NCBI GenBank assembly: GCA_024699855.1
Contig: JAMPIQ010000020.1
Location: 1-37,666 of the forward strand
From: Aphelenchoides besseyi
Taxonomy: Eukaryota; Nematoda; Chromadorea; Rhabditida; Aphelenchoididae
Length of the DNA stretch: 37,666 nt
Direction: 5' to 3'
In this document: positions 1 through 10,637 of the stretch, piece by piece
Position numbering within the stretch: the first letter of the stretch is position 1
Layout of the letters: each line of letters starts with the position of its first letter
The notes under the pieces: model-generated
Database searches by the model: none
What the model was told of the DNA's origin: nothing
Seen by the model: the letters and a program-made list of their open reading frames with translations, nothing else
Translations under genes and position numbers: made by a program

Positions 1-139
1 GCTTCACCGGCAAAGACCAGGGGCGGGATAGGTCGCAAGCGTGGCTTCCGTTGCCGCAAGCGCTGCCCGCATCCGGATATTCGGGAACCTGCTGGATCGG
101 TTTCTGCCGCCAGCTGCCGGGGGTCCAATTCTGTGCCAT
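1..139 (-). CDS. aroG: Class II DAHP synthase, 5' end only (runs off the window)
   Basis: First enzyme of the shikimate pathway: joins phosphoenolpyruvate and erythrose 4-phosphate into DAHP, in the cytoplasm. The start ATG is at 139 on the minus strand, with an AAGGGTGAG-like ribosome site just upstream. The first residues, MAQNWTPGSWRQKPIQQVPE, are the typical amino terminus of plant-type (class II) DAHP synthases. After YPDA the frame breaks: an extra G near 78 and an extra C near 29 move the Ala-rich helix and the expected PLVFAGE motif into other frames. Only about 46 codons are inside the window, so the active site is not visible. Gene name is by family; the breaks look like sequence errors. 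Confidence 0.75.
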   Translation of the reverse strand, partial: MAQNWTPGSWRQKPIQQVPEYPDAGSACGNGSHACDLSRPWSLPVK

Positions 140-387
140 GTTCTCACCCTTTTCTCGCCCGCGCGACGTCGCGCGGCCGCCTCGAAAAATTGAGCGGCTT
201 ATAGCTCCAAGCATCGGCTTTGCATAGCCGATCCCTGAGCCATCCGGCTCATTCTGCCCGTTTTGAGCGCTCCAGACGCACAAAAGTCAATTCAAACGAT
301 TTAACAACCCCGCCGCCATTCGAAAACTTCGCTTTCAAAGGGCGGCAGGCTGATGTGGGCGGCGATTATATCACGCCTGTACCGGCG

Positions 388-1783
388 TTACACACGCTCG
401 CCATTCACGACGCGATAGCTCGGCGAATACATCGTCACCAGCTCTTCGGCGGCCGTCGGATGAACCGCCATGGTACGGTCGAAATCATCCTTGGTGGCAG
501 CCGGCTTTCAGCGTGACGCCGAGAAGCTGCGCCATCTCGCCCGCCTCATGGCCGAGAATATGCGCGCCCACGACCTTGCGGTCGGCGGCATTGACGATCA
601 GCTTCATGATCGTCTTTTCCTGACGGCCGGAAAGCGTCGCCTTCATCGGCCGGAACTGGGCGCGATAAACTTCCAGTTCCGGATATTCTTACCGGCTTCC
701 TCTTCCGAAAGACCGACGGTTCCAATTTCCGGCTGCGAGAACACCGCCGTCGCGATCAACTCGTGATCCGGCTTGGTCGGGTTGTTCTTGTATTCGGGTT
801 TCGATGAAGCACATGGCCTCATGGATCGCCACCGGCGTCAGCTGTACCCGGTCGGTGACGTCGCCCAGCGCGAAGATATTCGGCACATTCGTGCGCGATA
901 ATCGTCGACGATGATCGCACCGCGCGCATCCACCTTCACACCGGCATTTTCCAGACCCAGGCCCTTGGTATTCGGATCGCGACCAAGCGCCAGCATGACC
1001 AGGCCCACATGCAGCGAGGCACCCTGCTTGGTGCGTGCCACGAAACCGCCGGCGCCGCCCGTGCTGACTTCCTCGATGATATCTTCCAGAAGGATGCGGA
1101 TACCCTTGGCTTCCATGGCCTCGTGCAGGCCCTTGCGCATGTCCTGATCGAAACGCGACAGGATTTTCCTTGCCGCGATAGATCAGGGTCGTTTCGACGC
1201 CGAGCCCATGGAAGATATTGGCGAATTCGACCGCAATATAACCGCCGCCGGCGATCAGGATCGATTTCGGCAGCTCTTCCAGGTCGAAAGCCTCGTTGGA
1301 CGAGATCGTCAGCTCATGGCCGGGCAGCGCCTTGTGCTCGTTTCGGCGTGCCGCCGACGGCAATCACGATGCGCTCGGCGGTGAAGGTCTCGCCGGTTTT
1401 CGTCAGCTTCACGGTATGGGCGTCGACCAGTTCCGCCCGGCTGTCGAAAATATCGGCCTTGGCGATTTCCAGTCCCTTGCGGTAGAGCCCTTCGAGACGG
1501 GTGATTTCCTTGTCCTTTGCCGCGATGAGCTTCTTCCAGTCGAAGCTGCGCTCGCCGACGCTCCAGCCGAATCCTTCCGAATCCTCGAAATGCTCAGGGA
1601 ATTGCGAGGCGTAGACGAACAGCTTCTTCGGCACGCAGCCGCGGATGACGCAGGTTCCGCCATAGCGGTATTCCTCGGCGATTGCGACGCGCTTGCCGAG
1701 CGAGGCCGCACCCCACGCGGCCGCTGCGCAGCGCCGCCGGAACCGCCACCGATGACGAAAAGATCGTAGTCATAAGCTGTCAT
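388..1783 (-). CDS. gor: Glutathione-disulfide reductase (several frame breaks)
   Basis: FAD flavoprotein that reduces glutathione disulfide with NADPH; cytoplasmic redox homeostasis. Visible in order: the N-terminal FAD dinucleotide fold ([12 protein letters not shown], near 1740), the redox-active Cys pair in [13 protein letters not shown] (about 1625-1660), the NADPH fold ([19 protein letters not shown]), the second FAD motif ([18 protein letters not shown], near 840), and the C-terminal dimer motif HPTAAEE that supplies the catalytic His (about 430-455). The stop TAA is at 388-390. The reading frame changes near 1725, 1345, 1160, 900, 800, 690 and 500, yet every family motif survives, so I read it as one intact gene with indel errors. 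Family length is about 460 residues, which matches the span. Confidence 0.9.
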
Positions 1784-1870
1784 AGTCCAAACCCCTGATC
1801 AAAAACCGCCGTCCTCAGCCTCGAGACGGGCGGCGGCGCATTCACGGCACATATAGGTGCTGCGACGCAC

Positions 1871-1903
1871 AAATGAAAAGCCCGGTCTTGCGGGCCGGGC
1901 TTT
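1871..1903 (-). terminator. Rho-independent terminator after the rpiA-DUF2059 transcript
   Basis: On the minus strand a perfect 9-bp stem (AAAGCCCGG / CCGGGCTTT) is followed by TTCATTT. It lies about 30 bp past the stop of the DUF2059 gene and separates that transcript from gor. Confidence 0.75.
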
Positions 1904-1932
1904 GAATATTTCTGAATTGTCCGTTCACCCAA

Positions 1933-2504
1933 TCAGGGCTTGGGAGCAGCCGGAGCGCCACCGGTGGCGTTCTGATCGGCCGGAAGCGGCTTCAGATCGG
2001 CGCCGGCAACCTTCTGCAGTTCCGACATGCTGGAAGCGTTGAGGTCGCGGTTGATGCCGGCGGCCCAGATGTCGGCAGCCTTCATCAGTTCGCGCGTGGC
2101 GATCGGGCCGTCCTTCAGAAGCTTCTTGCCGGCTTCGCTGCTGTAGAAGGTGGAAATGGCGTTCAGCTCTTCAACGGTGAAGGCGCGCGCATAGGTGAGC
2201 GCTGCTTCGCGCTCCAGATCGGCGCGGCGCGGCGCAAGCTCGAGAGCCTTCGCATCGACAGTCTCGGTGATCGCGTCCTGAACGTTCGGCGAAGCCTGAA
2301 TGAGTTCGGCCCTTCAGACGCTCCGCCAGACCCGGCAGAATGTCGTCGAAACGGTCGGAAACGCCAAGGGAGGTGATCGCCTGCCGTGCGGCAGCGATAT
2401 GCGCTTCCCGAAATTTCCTGAGCGCGTGCGGCAGTACCGAACACGATGCCGGAAATGAGGATCGAAGCAGCGGCAGCTTTGCCCAGTCCCGCTAATTTGA
2501 CCAT
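1933..2504 (-). CDS. DUF2059 secreted protein (frame breaks)
   Basis: Exported protein of unknown function. The N-terminus (MVKLAGLGKAAAASILISGI, then an ARA-QE cleavage site) is a clear signal peptide, so it should be periplasmic. The later part, read across frames, contains helical segments with the DUF2059 pattern: an AAR-type motif, a YARAFTVEELNAISTFY-like stretch and a Pro/Ala-rich end at TGGAPAAPKP before the stop at 1933. The frame changes near 2420, 2310 and 2165, probably by indel error. Only 16 bp separate it from rpiA upstream, so the two are likely co-transcribed. Family assignment is by pattern; no biochemical role is known to me. Confidence 0.7.
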
Positions 2505-2520
2505 GAAAATCTCGCTCCTG

Positions 2521-3216
2521 TTATACTGCCTGCATCACGCGGGCGCCTTCAGGACCCGCGATAATGGCAAGCGATGCCAAATTTATGAAAAGTCCGTGCT
2601 CGACGACACCGGGAATCGTGTTCAGCTCGCGTGCTAGCGCTTCTGCATCAGGAATACGGCCAAAAGATGCGTCGAGGATAAGGTGTCCGCCATCGGTCAT
2701 GAAGGCGCCCGTCGCCAGACGAACGCATCGTCAGCGCGCCGGAAAGCCCGGAACGCGACGCCAGTTTTTCGATGGCGATACGCGTCGCCACCTGGCCGAA
2801 CGGGTTGATTTCGATGGGCAGCGGAAAGGCGCCCAGCGTTTCCACCACCTTGCTCTGGTCAGCGATCACGATCATGCGGGCGGATGCCGCCGCAACGATC
2901 TTTTCACGCAGCAGCGCGCCGCCGCCGCCCTTGACGAGACGCAGCGCATGATCGACCTCATCCGCACCGTCGATGGTCAAATCCAGTTCCGGCAATTCAT
3001 CCAGCGATTTCAGCGGCACGCCAAGCTCGACGCACAGGCGCGCTGTGCGCTCGGATGTCGGCACCCCTCGACTTTCAGACCGGCGGCGACCTTTTCGGCC
3101 AGAAGCCTGACGAATTCCTCGGCCGTCGAACCCGTGCCGATACCGAGCCGCATCCCATCCTGTACGTGGGACAATGCGGCCTCGGCGGCCTTGATCTTCA
3201 TCTGGCGGGCATCCAT
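2521..3216 (-). CDS. rpiA: Ribose-5-phosphate isomerase A (two frame breaks)
   Basis: Interconverts ribose 5-phosphate and ribulose 5-phosphate in the non-oxidative pentose phosphate pathway; cytoplasmic. Motifs seen: the phosphate loop [15 protein letters not shown], the catalytic DGADEVD, and the [13 protein letters not shown] loop. The chosen start [12 protein letters not shown] at 3216 matches the family; an upstream in-frame Met at 3276 would add 20 atypical residues. Frame breaks lie near 3063 (one G short in a G run) and near 2718. The stop TAA at 2521 follows a typical C-terminus. Total about 231 residues, the usual size. Confidence 0.92.
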
Positions 3217-3408
3217 GTGCCTGAAACTCCGGTAACTTTGTCGTCCGCCGTGCTGTTTACACGGGTCGAAAGCCAAACGAAAGCCTTTTTCAAGCCAACG
3301 AACAGAACGTTGTGACGCGGTTGCAAAGACAGGCCCGTTTGCCTAGGCTTGGCGGGAATGAAAGCACCGATACATCAGTTACAACGCATTCCCGAGAGGC
3401 CAGTTCCC

Positions 3409-4117
3409 GTGACATCCCGCCCGCTCTCCCCGCTCGCCATTTTCGATCTCGACGGCACGCTGGTCGATATACCGCCGCCGATCTGGTCTCGAGCCTCAAC
3501 CACACCATCGCCGCAGCCGGGCTTGCTCCCCGTCACCTATGACGACCTGACCCACCTCGTCGGCCAGGCGCGCGGGGGTCATGATCAAGCGCGCCTTCGC
3601 GCTTCGCGAGACGGAATTGCCGGAAGCCGAAATCGAACCGCTCTATGAGCGCTTCATCACCCATTATCGCGCCGAAATGCCGGGTGAAAGCCGCCCCTAT
3701 CCCGGCATCATCACTGTGCTGGATGCGCTGTCGGCCGCCGGCATCACGCTTGCCGTCTGCACCAACAAGACGGAAATCCTCGCGCTTTGCCGCTGCTCGA
3801 AAAGCTAGGGCTCACCCAATATTTCGCCGCCATCACCTGCGGCGATACGTTCGAATTCCGCAAGCCGGATGCCCGCCATATTCTCGGCACCATCGAAAAG
3901 GCCGGCGGCGACGTCCAGCGCTCCATCATGGTCGGCGACAGCATCAACGACATTCTCGCCGCAAAGAACGCCGGCGTACCGTCGATCGGCGTGAACTTCG
4001 GTTACACGGATGTGCCGATGGCCGAGCTGGAGCCTGACGTCGTGATCGATGATTTTGCAGCACTGACGCCCGATCTGGTGGGGCCGGTTGCTGACCGGAC
4101 GCGACGCGGCGGCGTAA
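3409..4117 (+). CDS. gph: Phosphoglycolate phosphatase, HAD family (frame breaks)
   Basis: Dephosphorylates 2-phosphoglycolate, a by-product of DNA repair and oxygenase activity. HAD motif I is FDLDGTLVD (near 3440, nucleophile Asp first), motif II lies in AVCTNKTE (about 3755), and motif IV is MVGDSINDILAAKNAG (about 3930-3980). The start is a GTG at 3409, nine bases after GAGAGG; upstream in-frame ATGs at 3349 and 3358 give unusual extensions. Frames change near 3468, 3530, 3570, 3790 and 4080. After the last change the stop is TAA at 4115. It is divergent from rpiA, with a shared 190-bp upstream region. Confidence 0.85.
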
Positions 4118-4143
4118 ACCGCCGTGATATCCGCAGCTTCGCC

Positions 4144-4721
4144 ATGGTCGATCATCAATTCTTCTTCCCACGCACCGCTGTCAGCATCATTGCCGTTGGC
4201 GATAACCGGCGAAGCCCTGCTTCTAAGAGCAATGCTGGAAAGCCTTGGCGCATCGGTCCGGCTGCATCTTCCTGGCACGCCCGAAGATATTCTAGTGTGC
4301 CTGAAACAACCCGACAACCCACCGCCCTATCTCATCATCAGCGGCCATGGCGATGAAAACGGGCTTGTGGTCGGCGAATTCGACCCTGAAGTGACCCGGA
4401 TGAAATTGCTGGACGGCAGCATGCCCACCGAAGCGTTCCTCGGAACCGTCGATCTGCGCGACAACCGTGGTTTTCAGCACGGCCTGCTGCACGGGCTCCA
4501 GGGCTTTCGCCAAAGCCTTCATTGAGGGCGGCGCAAAAGCCTATGTGGCGTCAGCCGGTTATCCAGACGGTGCGGCGACACCCCTCTTCGTCCATTTGTT
4601 CTTTTATGAATTGCTCGTCCGCAAATCGCCGCTGGAAGAAGCGCTGAGGCTCGCCGGCTTGCTCGACCGCGATGACGAACTGGCGTTCGAACTATTCAAG
4701 CCACAAACCCCGGAACCATAA
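4144..4721 (+). CDS. Small caspase/CHAT-fold-like protein (two frame breaks)
   Basis: I do not recognise a named family. Read across two breaks (an extra C near 4206 and an extra A near 4467) it gives about 190 residues. It alternates hydrophobic strands with helices and carries an LIISGHGDENGL strand end (His-Gly) and, after the next strand, VVFSTACCTGS (Cys), followed by GAKAYVASAGYPDG and a long helix. This His-Gly then Cys order on adjacent strand ends is the arrangement of the caspase/gingipain/CHAT clan. No signal peptide or added domain is seen. It starts 26 bp after gph and is probably co-transcribed with it. An alternative GTG start is at 4124. Fold assignment is inference. Confidence 0.55.
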
Positions 4722-4730
4722 CCGGCCGAA

Positions 4731-4754
4731 ACAAAAAAGCGCCGTTTCCGGCGC
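4731..4754 (-). terminator. Terminator of the L,D-transpeptidase gene
   Basis: A 6-bp GC stem (GCGCCG / CGGCGC, loop of 4) is followed on the minus strand by six T. It lies between two convergent genes and has the U-run only in the minus direction. Confidence 0.7.
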
Positions 4755-4775
4755 CTTGTCTCTCAATGCGATTTA

Positions 4776-6673
4776 TCAGATCGACGCGGCCCGCGCCTTC
4801 GTCGTCACGGCGAACGCCTTTTGCACATAGCTGTCGCGGTCATAGACGTCGTCGAAGAACTGCACCTTGCCGTCCTTGTCCGGCCAGGCGGTGAAGTAGG
4901 CCACATAGACCGGAACCTTCTCCGGCACCTGCACGGCGCGGTTCTTGCCGGACGCGATCTGCTCGCCGACCTTGTCGACGCTGGTGCCGAGAACGGCGGC
5001 AGCCATGCGGCGCGGATCGACCAGACGGATACAGCCATGGCTCAGCGCCCGCATGTCGCGGTTGAAGAAGCTCTTGGCAGGCGTGTCATGCATGTAAATG
5101 GCATGCGCGTTGGGGAACAGGATTTTCAGGTCGCCCAGCGCATTGTCGCTGCTCGGCGGCTGGCGCACGGAAACGGCATTGGTCGAGCCATACCAGTTGA
5201 CGCTGGTGGAGGAGACGGCACGACCGCCCACTTGCACTTCGTAACCCAGCCGGTCGAGATAGGACGGATCGCGGCGCAGCTTCGGCAGCATTTCGTTGAC
5301 GATGATCGACTGCGGCACGCCCCAATAGGGGTTGAACTCGACGGTCTGGATTTCGTCCTGGAAGAAATAGGTCTGGTTGGCCTTGGAGCCAACGACCACT
5401 TTCATGCCGAACTGTTCCACGCCATCATTGTGGTAATAGGCCATGAAAGCGGGCTGGTTGATGAAGACATAGCGCTGGCCAAGATCGGCCGGCAGCCAGC
5501 GGACCTGCTCCATCGCCACCTGCACCTTGGCGATCTTCGCGTCATTGCTTTCGCCGACCATGGCGCGCACGGTGGCGCGGCCGATGACGCCATCGGGCTT
5601 CAGACCGTTCTCGCTCTGGAACGCCTTAACCAGATCGACGAGATCGGGCGTATAATCCGGCGTCTGCTGATAACCGGAAATGATCGCCGCATGTTCGGCC
5701 TTGAAGGCGGGCGAAGCGCGATGTTCGATAGCCTTGACGACATTGGCCATATCCGCGCTGCTGTTGCCGGGCTTCAGCACCAGATCGGCGGGAACGCGGA
5801 CGACATGCGCCGCATCGCCCTCACCGCGCAGGCGGGCAAGCTCCGCCTTCAACGCGAGATATTCGGCGCTCGACGGTTCACGGCTGCGCAGATAGGCAGC
5901 AACATCGGGGGCTCAGGCCCGCAAGCTTCAGCACCGGTGCGAGGTTCACCGTCTTGCGCTTGAAATCGTGATAGCCGGAAAGCCGGTTCGGATCGACACG
6001 GCCACGGGCCGTATCCTGCACATAGGCGAGAACCTTTGCGGAAAGCGCCAGCTCGAACTGCATCTGCGCCCGCTGATAGGCGTCGGACACGGGCGCCGAG
6101 GCTGTCTCCACCGGCGTACCGGTCGCAGCCGCACCGGAAGCGTTGCCGATGCTGGCCGTCACATCCTTTGCCGGTGGCGAAATGCTGTAATCGGCCGGAT
6201 CGAGGCCGCTTTCTCCGACCGTCTCGAGAAAGGCGATGACAGCATTGGCGCGCGCGGTCAGCTCGCCTTCCGAAACCCAGAGCGTCTTGCCGCCGGCGCC
6301 GTAATAGGCTTCCAGCGCCTTGGCGATCTCGGGGGTGGCGCTGAACTTCAGATTGGCAAGGCCCTCACCGAAATTCGCCGTGTTCACCGCACGGACCGTA
6401 TCCGCCTTGTAGTCGTAATAACGCGGGCCGGAAACACGCGGCAAGCGGCTCGGGATCGGAAGCATCGGCACTTTGGCCAGCGCTCGATCCGGAGGGCGAG
6501 GTGACGATGCCGGCCGGCGGCAATTCACCGCGATCGCGCGCGATCTTGCCAGGGCCGCCGCGCAGGAGGTCCATCAGCGTTACCGCACCGGCGCTGCCGG
6601 GAAGAGCGGTGGAAACGGAAAGACCGAGAGCCAGCACCAGTGCTGCCGATGTTTTTCCAGATGTGACTTGCAA
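4776..6673 (-). CDS. YcbB/LdtD-type L,D-transpeptidase (two frame breaks)
   Basis: Periplasmic cell-wall enzyme expected to form 3-3 peptide cross-links or attach proteins to peptidoglycan, as is typical of rhizobial polar growth. Order of parts: a signal peptide (KTSAALVLALGLSVSTALPG, ending near 6600), an N-terminal scaffold domain, a peptidoglycan-binding segment (LVDLVKAFQSENGLKPDGVIG, about 5560-5640), and the YkuD catalytic domain with HDTPAKSFFNRDMRALSHGC followed by IRL (about 5020-5090), which holds the catalytic His and Cys. Frame breaks are near 6480 and 5905. The TTG at 6673 follows ACGAGG at good spacing and puts the signal peptide at the very start; an ATG at 6778 in the same frame is possible. 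About 630 residues. Confidence 0.85.
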
Positions 6674-7140
6674 TTTGATCCTCGTAGCACCCAGGCACCG
6701 CCAGCGAAAGCGGGCATCAGTTTCATGCCTGTCTAGCCGATCGACGGCCCGTTGAAAAGAAAACGTGAAAAGGCCCACAACCGTGCCGAAATGAAACCTT
6801 ATGATACAGCCAAAGCCGTAAAAACGTAATTTCCAGAATTGGCGAGAATGGTTAAATTTCCATTTATTTCATTCACTTTGCCCTGCCCCGCCACACCTTC
6901 CGGGCGCCCCGGAAAGCCCGGTTTTCCGGCCATTTCGCGTCGTAGTAAAAATGACACGCTGGCGCCTTTTTTCACCCTGCACCGCGCCTTAAGGCGAAAT
7001 CGCTTTTGCGCGGCGGGAAATATCTGCCTCCGCTGCATTGCAGCGCTTTCATTGCCGGCGCGATGATTCTATATATCGGCCGCGCAAGGCGGGCGAAGGC
7101 GCCGTTTTGGCGGAGGAAAACGAGTAAAAAGGCAAGATTG

Positions 7141-8095
7141 ATGACAGCCACACGGACGGAAACCGATACATTTGGACCCATTGAAGTTCAGGCCGATCGC
7201 TATTGGGGCGCGCAGGCGCAGCGCTCGCTCGGCAACTTCAAGATCGGCTGGGAAAAGCAGCCCGCCTCTGTCGTTCGTTGCGCTGGGCATCGTCAAGCAG
7301 GCAGCCGCCCGCGCCAACATGGCGCTGGCAGGCCTCGACCCCAAGGTCGGCGAGGCCATCATCGCCGCCGCGCAGGAAGTCATCGACGGCAAGCTGACCG
7401 AGCATTTCCCGCTCGTCGTCTGGCAGACCGGCTCCGGCACCCAGTCCAACATGAACGCCAATGAGGTGATTTCCAACCGCGCAATCGAGATGCTCGGCGG
7501 CGAAATGGGCACCAAGAAGCCCGTCCACCCCAATGACCACGTCAATATGAGCCAGTCCTCGAACGACACCTACCCGACGGCGATGCACATCGCCTGCGTG
7601 GAAGAGATCGTTCATCACCTGCTGCCGAGCCTCAAGCACCTGCACAAGGCGCTGGAAGCCAAGGTCAAGCAGTTCGAAAAGATCATCAAGATCGGCCGCA
7701 CCCACACGCAGGATGCAACGCCGCTGACGCTCGGCCAGGAATTCTCCGGTTACGCCGCGCAGGTCGCCTCCGCCATCGCCAATATCGAAACCACCCTGCC
7801 CGCGCTCTCCAAGCTCGCCCAGGGCGGCACCGCCGTCGGCACGGGCCTCAACGCTCCCATCGGCTTTGCCGAAAAGGTCGCCGAGGAAATCTCCAAGATC
7901 ACCGGCCTGCCCTTCGTGACCGCGCCGAACAAGTTCGAGGCGCTCGCCTCGCACGATTCCATGGTCTTCTCCCATGGCGCGATCAATGCGGCTGCGGCTG
8001 CACTCTTCAAGATCGCCAACGACATCCGCTTCCTCGGCTCCGGGCCGCGCGCCGGTCTCGGCGAATTGTCGCTGCCGGAAAACGAACCCGGCTCG

Positions 8096-8129
<34 letters not shown>

Positions 8130-8533
8130 CGGAAGCGCTGACGCAGGTGTGCGCCCACATCTTCGGCAACAATGCGGCACTGTCGTTTGCCGGTTCGCAG
8201 GGCCATTTCGAGCTCAACGTCTATAACCCGATGATGGCCTACAACTTCCTGCAGTCGGTCCAGCTTCTGGGCGACGCGGCCGTCTCCTTCACCGACAATT
8301 GCGTCGTCGGTATCGAGGCCCGCGAAGACAATATCAAAAAGGGCGTCGAGAACTCGCTGATGCTCGTCACCGCGCTCAACAGCAAGCTCGGTTACGACAT
8401 CTGCGCCAAGATCGCCAAGACCGCGCACAAGAACGGCACGACGCTGCGCGACGAGGCCGTCGGCGGCGGATACCTCACCAACGAGGAATTCGACCAGTTT
8501 GTACGCCCGGAGAACATGATCGGGCCGAAGTAA
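7141..8533 (+). CDS. fumC: Class II fumarate hydratase (one frame break)
   Basis: Iron-independent fumarase of the TCA cycle: fumarate + water to (S)-malate; a cytoplasmic homotetramer. Starts [20 protein letters not shown] at an ATG at 7141. Family landmarks: [35 protein letters not shown], the signature [13 protein letters not shown] (about 8090-8125), and the C-terminal [10 protein letters not shown]. An extra T near 7279 shifts the frame once; the remaining 420 codons are clean. A strong terminator follows 28 bp after the stop, so it is probably monocistronic. Confidence 0.95.
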
Positions 8534-8560
8534 TCGGTTTGGATTTTGGTGGAATAGAGA

Positions 8561-8587
8561 ACGGGCCTTCGGGCCCGTTTTTTTTGT
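8561..8587 (+). terminator. Terminator of fumC
   Basis: Perfect stem ACGGGCC / GGCCCGT around a tight TTCG-type loop, followed by a run of T, 28 bp past the fumC stop. Textbook intrinsic terminator. Confidence 0.9.
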
Positions 8588-8669
8588 TTGAAGTTAGCGG
8601 GTCGGACTTAAATGATCGACGGCCCCATCTCGAAATGCCATGTTTGTCGCGGCTATCGCATCCACACTC

Positions 8670-8782
8670 CGTCACCCCGGACTAGATCCGGGGCCCAGCG
8701 CGATCAAGTCCTTGATCGCTTTAGACTCGTTCACGGCGCAGACGCGCCGTGGCTGGATGCCGGATCTAGTCCGGCATGACGG
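8670..8782. repeat. Intergenic three-stem palindromic element
   Basis: Outer imperfect arms (CCGTCACCCCGGACTAGATC at the left and GATCTAGTCCGGCATGACGG at the right) enclose two further perfect or near-perfect hairpins: CGATCAAG/CTTGATCG at 8701-8718 and CACGGCGC/GCGCCGTG at 8732-8751. It lies between the two convergent terminators of fumC and pyrG. CCGGACTAGATCCGG-type palindromes are widespread in intergenic DNA of Rhizobiales and related alphaproteobacteria. It codes for nothing evident. Confidence 0.7.
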
Positions 8783-8802
8783 AAGAAAGCCATTCGCATA
8801 AA

Positions 8803-8828
8803 CAAAAAAGGGCCGCTGTCGCGACCCT
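8803..8828 (-). terminator. Terminator of pyrG
   Basis: On the minus strand an 8-bp stem AGGGTCGC / GCGGCCCT (one G-U pair, loop GACA) runs into TTTTTTG, about 20 bp after the pyrG stop. Confidence 0.75.
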
Positions 8829-8847
8829 CTTCATCTCATTCAAACCG

Positions 8848-10477
8848 TCAAACCAGCCGGCTCTGCTCCACCGCTGCTTCCACGAAGCTCGCAAACAGCG
8901 GATGCGGGTCGAGCGGGCGGCTCTTCAGTTCCGGGTGGTACTGCACGCCGATGAACCACGGATGGTCGGGATATTCCACCGTTTCCGGCAGGACACCATC
9001 CGGAGACATCCCCGAGAAGACCAGGCCACATTCTTCCAGCCGGTCCTTGTAGTCCACATTCACCTCATAGCGGTGGCGGTGGCGCTCGGAAATATCCGTG
9101 GTGCCGTAGATTTCGGCGATCTTGGTGTCTTTCTTCAGCGCCGCCTTGTAGGCGCCGAGACGCATGGTGCCGCCGAGATCGCCCTTGGAGGAACGCTTCT
9201 CCAGCTCGTTGCCCTTGACCCATTCGGTCATCAGGCCGACGACCGGCTCGGACGTCGGACCGAATTCGGTGGAGGAGGCATTTTCGATGCCGGCAAGGTG
9301 ACGGGCCGCTTCCACGACCGCCATCTGCATGCCGAAGCAGATGCCGAAATAGGGCACGTTGCGCTCACGCGCGAACTGCGCCGCCATGATCTTGCCTTCC
9401 GAACCGCGCTCGCCGAAGCCGCCCGGCACCAGAATGCCGTTGACCTTTTCGAGATAGGGCGTCGGGTCTTCCTTTTCGAAGACCTCCGACTCGATCCACT
9501 CGAGCTTGACCTTGACGCGGTTGGCGAAGCCACCGTGATGCAGCGCCTCGATGAGCGACTTATAGGCATCCTTGAGGCCGGTATATTTGCCGACGATCGC
9601 AATCGTTACCTCGCCTTCCGGCGTGCGGATGCGGTTGCAGACCTCTTCCCAGGGCTCCAGACGCGGCTTCGGCGCCGGCTCGATGCCGAACGCGGCCAGC
9701 ACTTCCGAATCGAGGCCTTCCTTGTGGTAGGCAATCGGAACGTCATAGATATTCGCCACATCCAGCGCCTGGATGACGGCGGACGGACGCACATTGCAGA
9801 ACAGCGAAAGCTTGCGGCGCTCCGCTTCCGGGATTTCCCGGTCGGCACGCACCAGCAGGATGTCGGGATGAATGCCGAGCGCCTGCAGTTCCTTCACGGA
9901 ATGCTGGGTCGGCTTGGTCTTCAATTCGCCAGCTGCCGGAATGTAAGGCATCAGCGTCAGGTGAAGATAGATCGCCGTGCCGCGCGGCAGATCGTTGCCG
10001 AGCTGACGGATCGCTTCCATGAACGGCATCGCCTCGATGTCACCCACCGTGCCACCGATCTCGCAGATGACGAAGTCGTAATCGTCATTGCCCTCGATCA
10101 CGAAATCCTTGATCTCGTTGGTGACATGCGGAATGACCTGAACGGTTTGCGCCGAGATAGTCGCCACGCCGTTCCTTGTCGATGATGTTCTTGTAGATGC
10201 GACCGGTGGTGATGTTGTCGGTCTTGGTGGCCGAACGCCCCGTGAAGCGCTCGTAATGGCCAAGGTCGAGGTCCGTCTCGGCACCGTCATCCGTCACGAA
10301 CACTTCGCCGTGCTGTGTCGGGCTCATGGTGCCGGGATCGACGTTCAGATAGGGGTCGAGTTTACGAAGCCGCACCCGATAACCACGGGATTGCAACAAA
10401 GCTCCGAGTGCTGCCGCAGCGATGCCCTTGCCTAGAGAGGAGACCACGCCGCCTGTGATGAATACATATCGCGCCAT
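8848..10477 (-). CDS. pyrG: CTP synthase (one frame break)
   Basis: Makes CTP from UTP with ATP and glutamine; last step of de novo pyrimidine nucleotide synthesis. The N-terminal synthase domain starts [19 protein letters not shown] at 10477 and includes [16 protein letters not shown] and the Mg-binding [10 protein letters not shown]. The C-terminal glutamine amidotransferase domain has the nucleophile in [10 protein letters not shown] (about 9330-9360) and the His-Glu pair in [18 protein letters not shown] near the end. One extra A near 10149 breaks the frame. Length about 542 residues, as usual. It lies downstream of secG with a terminator between them. Confidence 0.95.
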
Positions 10478-10582
10478 GGGATTCACCGGATACCTTTTTA
10501 CCTCTGATTCCGCCAGCCCAAATTTCATGCTTTCGAAAATTCGCTGTTGACGAATTTGCGATGGGTCAGGCCGGAATGCGAA

Positions 10583-10616
10583 CAAAAGAAAACCGGGCAG
10601 GCTTTTGGCCTGCCGG
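10583..10616 (-). terminator. Terminator of secG
   Basis: Minus-strand hairpin CCGGCAGGC ... GCCTGCCCGG with one bulge, followed by TTTTCTTTT, 22 bp after the secG stop. It means pyrG needs its own promoter in the 105 bp before its start. Confidence 0.75.
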
Positions 10617-10637
10617 AGCGTTAAATCAAAACCGGGC

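Noticed and set aside
4821..5963. 380-codon plus-strand ORF opposite the L,D-transpeptidase
   Set aside because: It is the antisense of a gene with clear YkuD and signal-peptide motifs, and its protein is His/Gly-rich without family features: a shadow of GC-rich coding.
7238..8428. 396-codon minus-strand ORF opposite fumC
   Set aside because: Mirror frame of an unmistakable fumarase; no motif of its own.
8641..8800. CRISPR-like repeats
   Set aside because: The repeated words are arms of inverted repeats, not direct repeats with regular spacers. No CRISPR array was seen anywhere in the window.
8776..10185. 469-codon plus-strand ORF opposite pyrG
   Set aside because: Antisense shadow of CTP synthase with His/Arg/Asp-rich composition.
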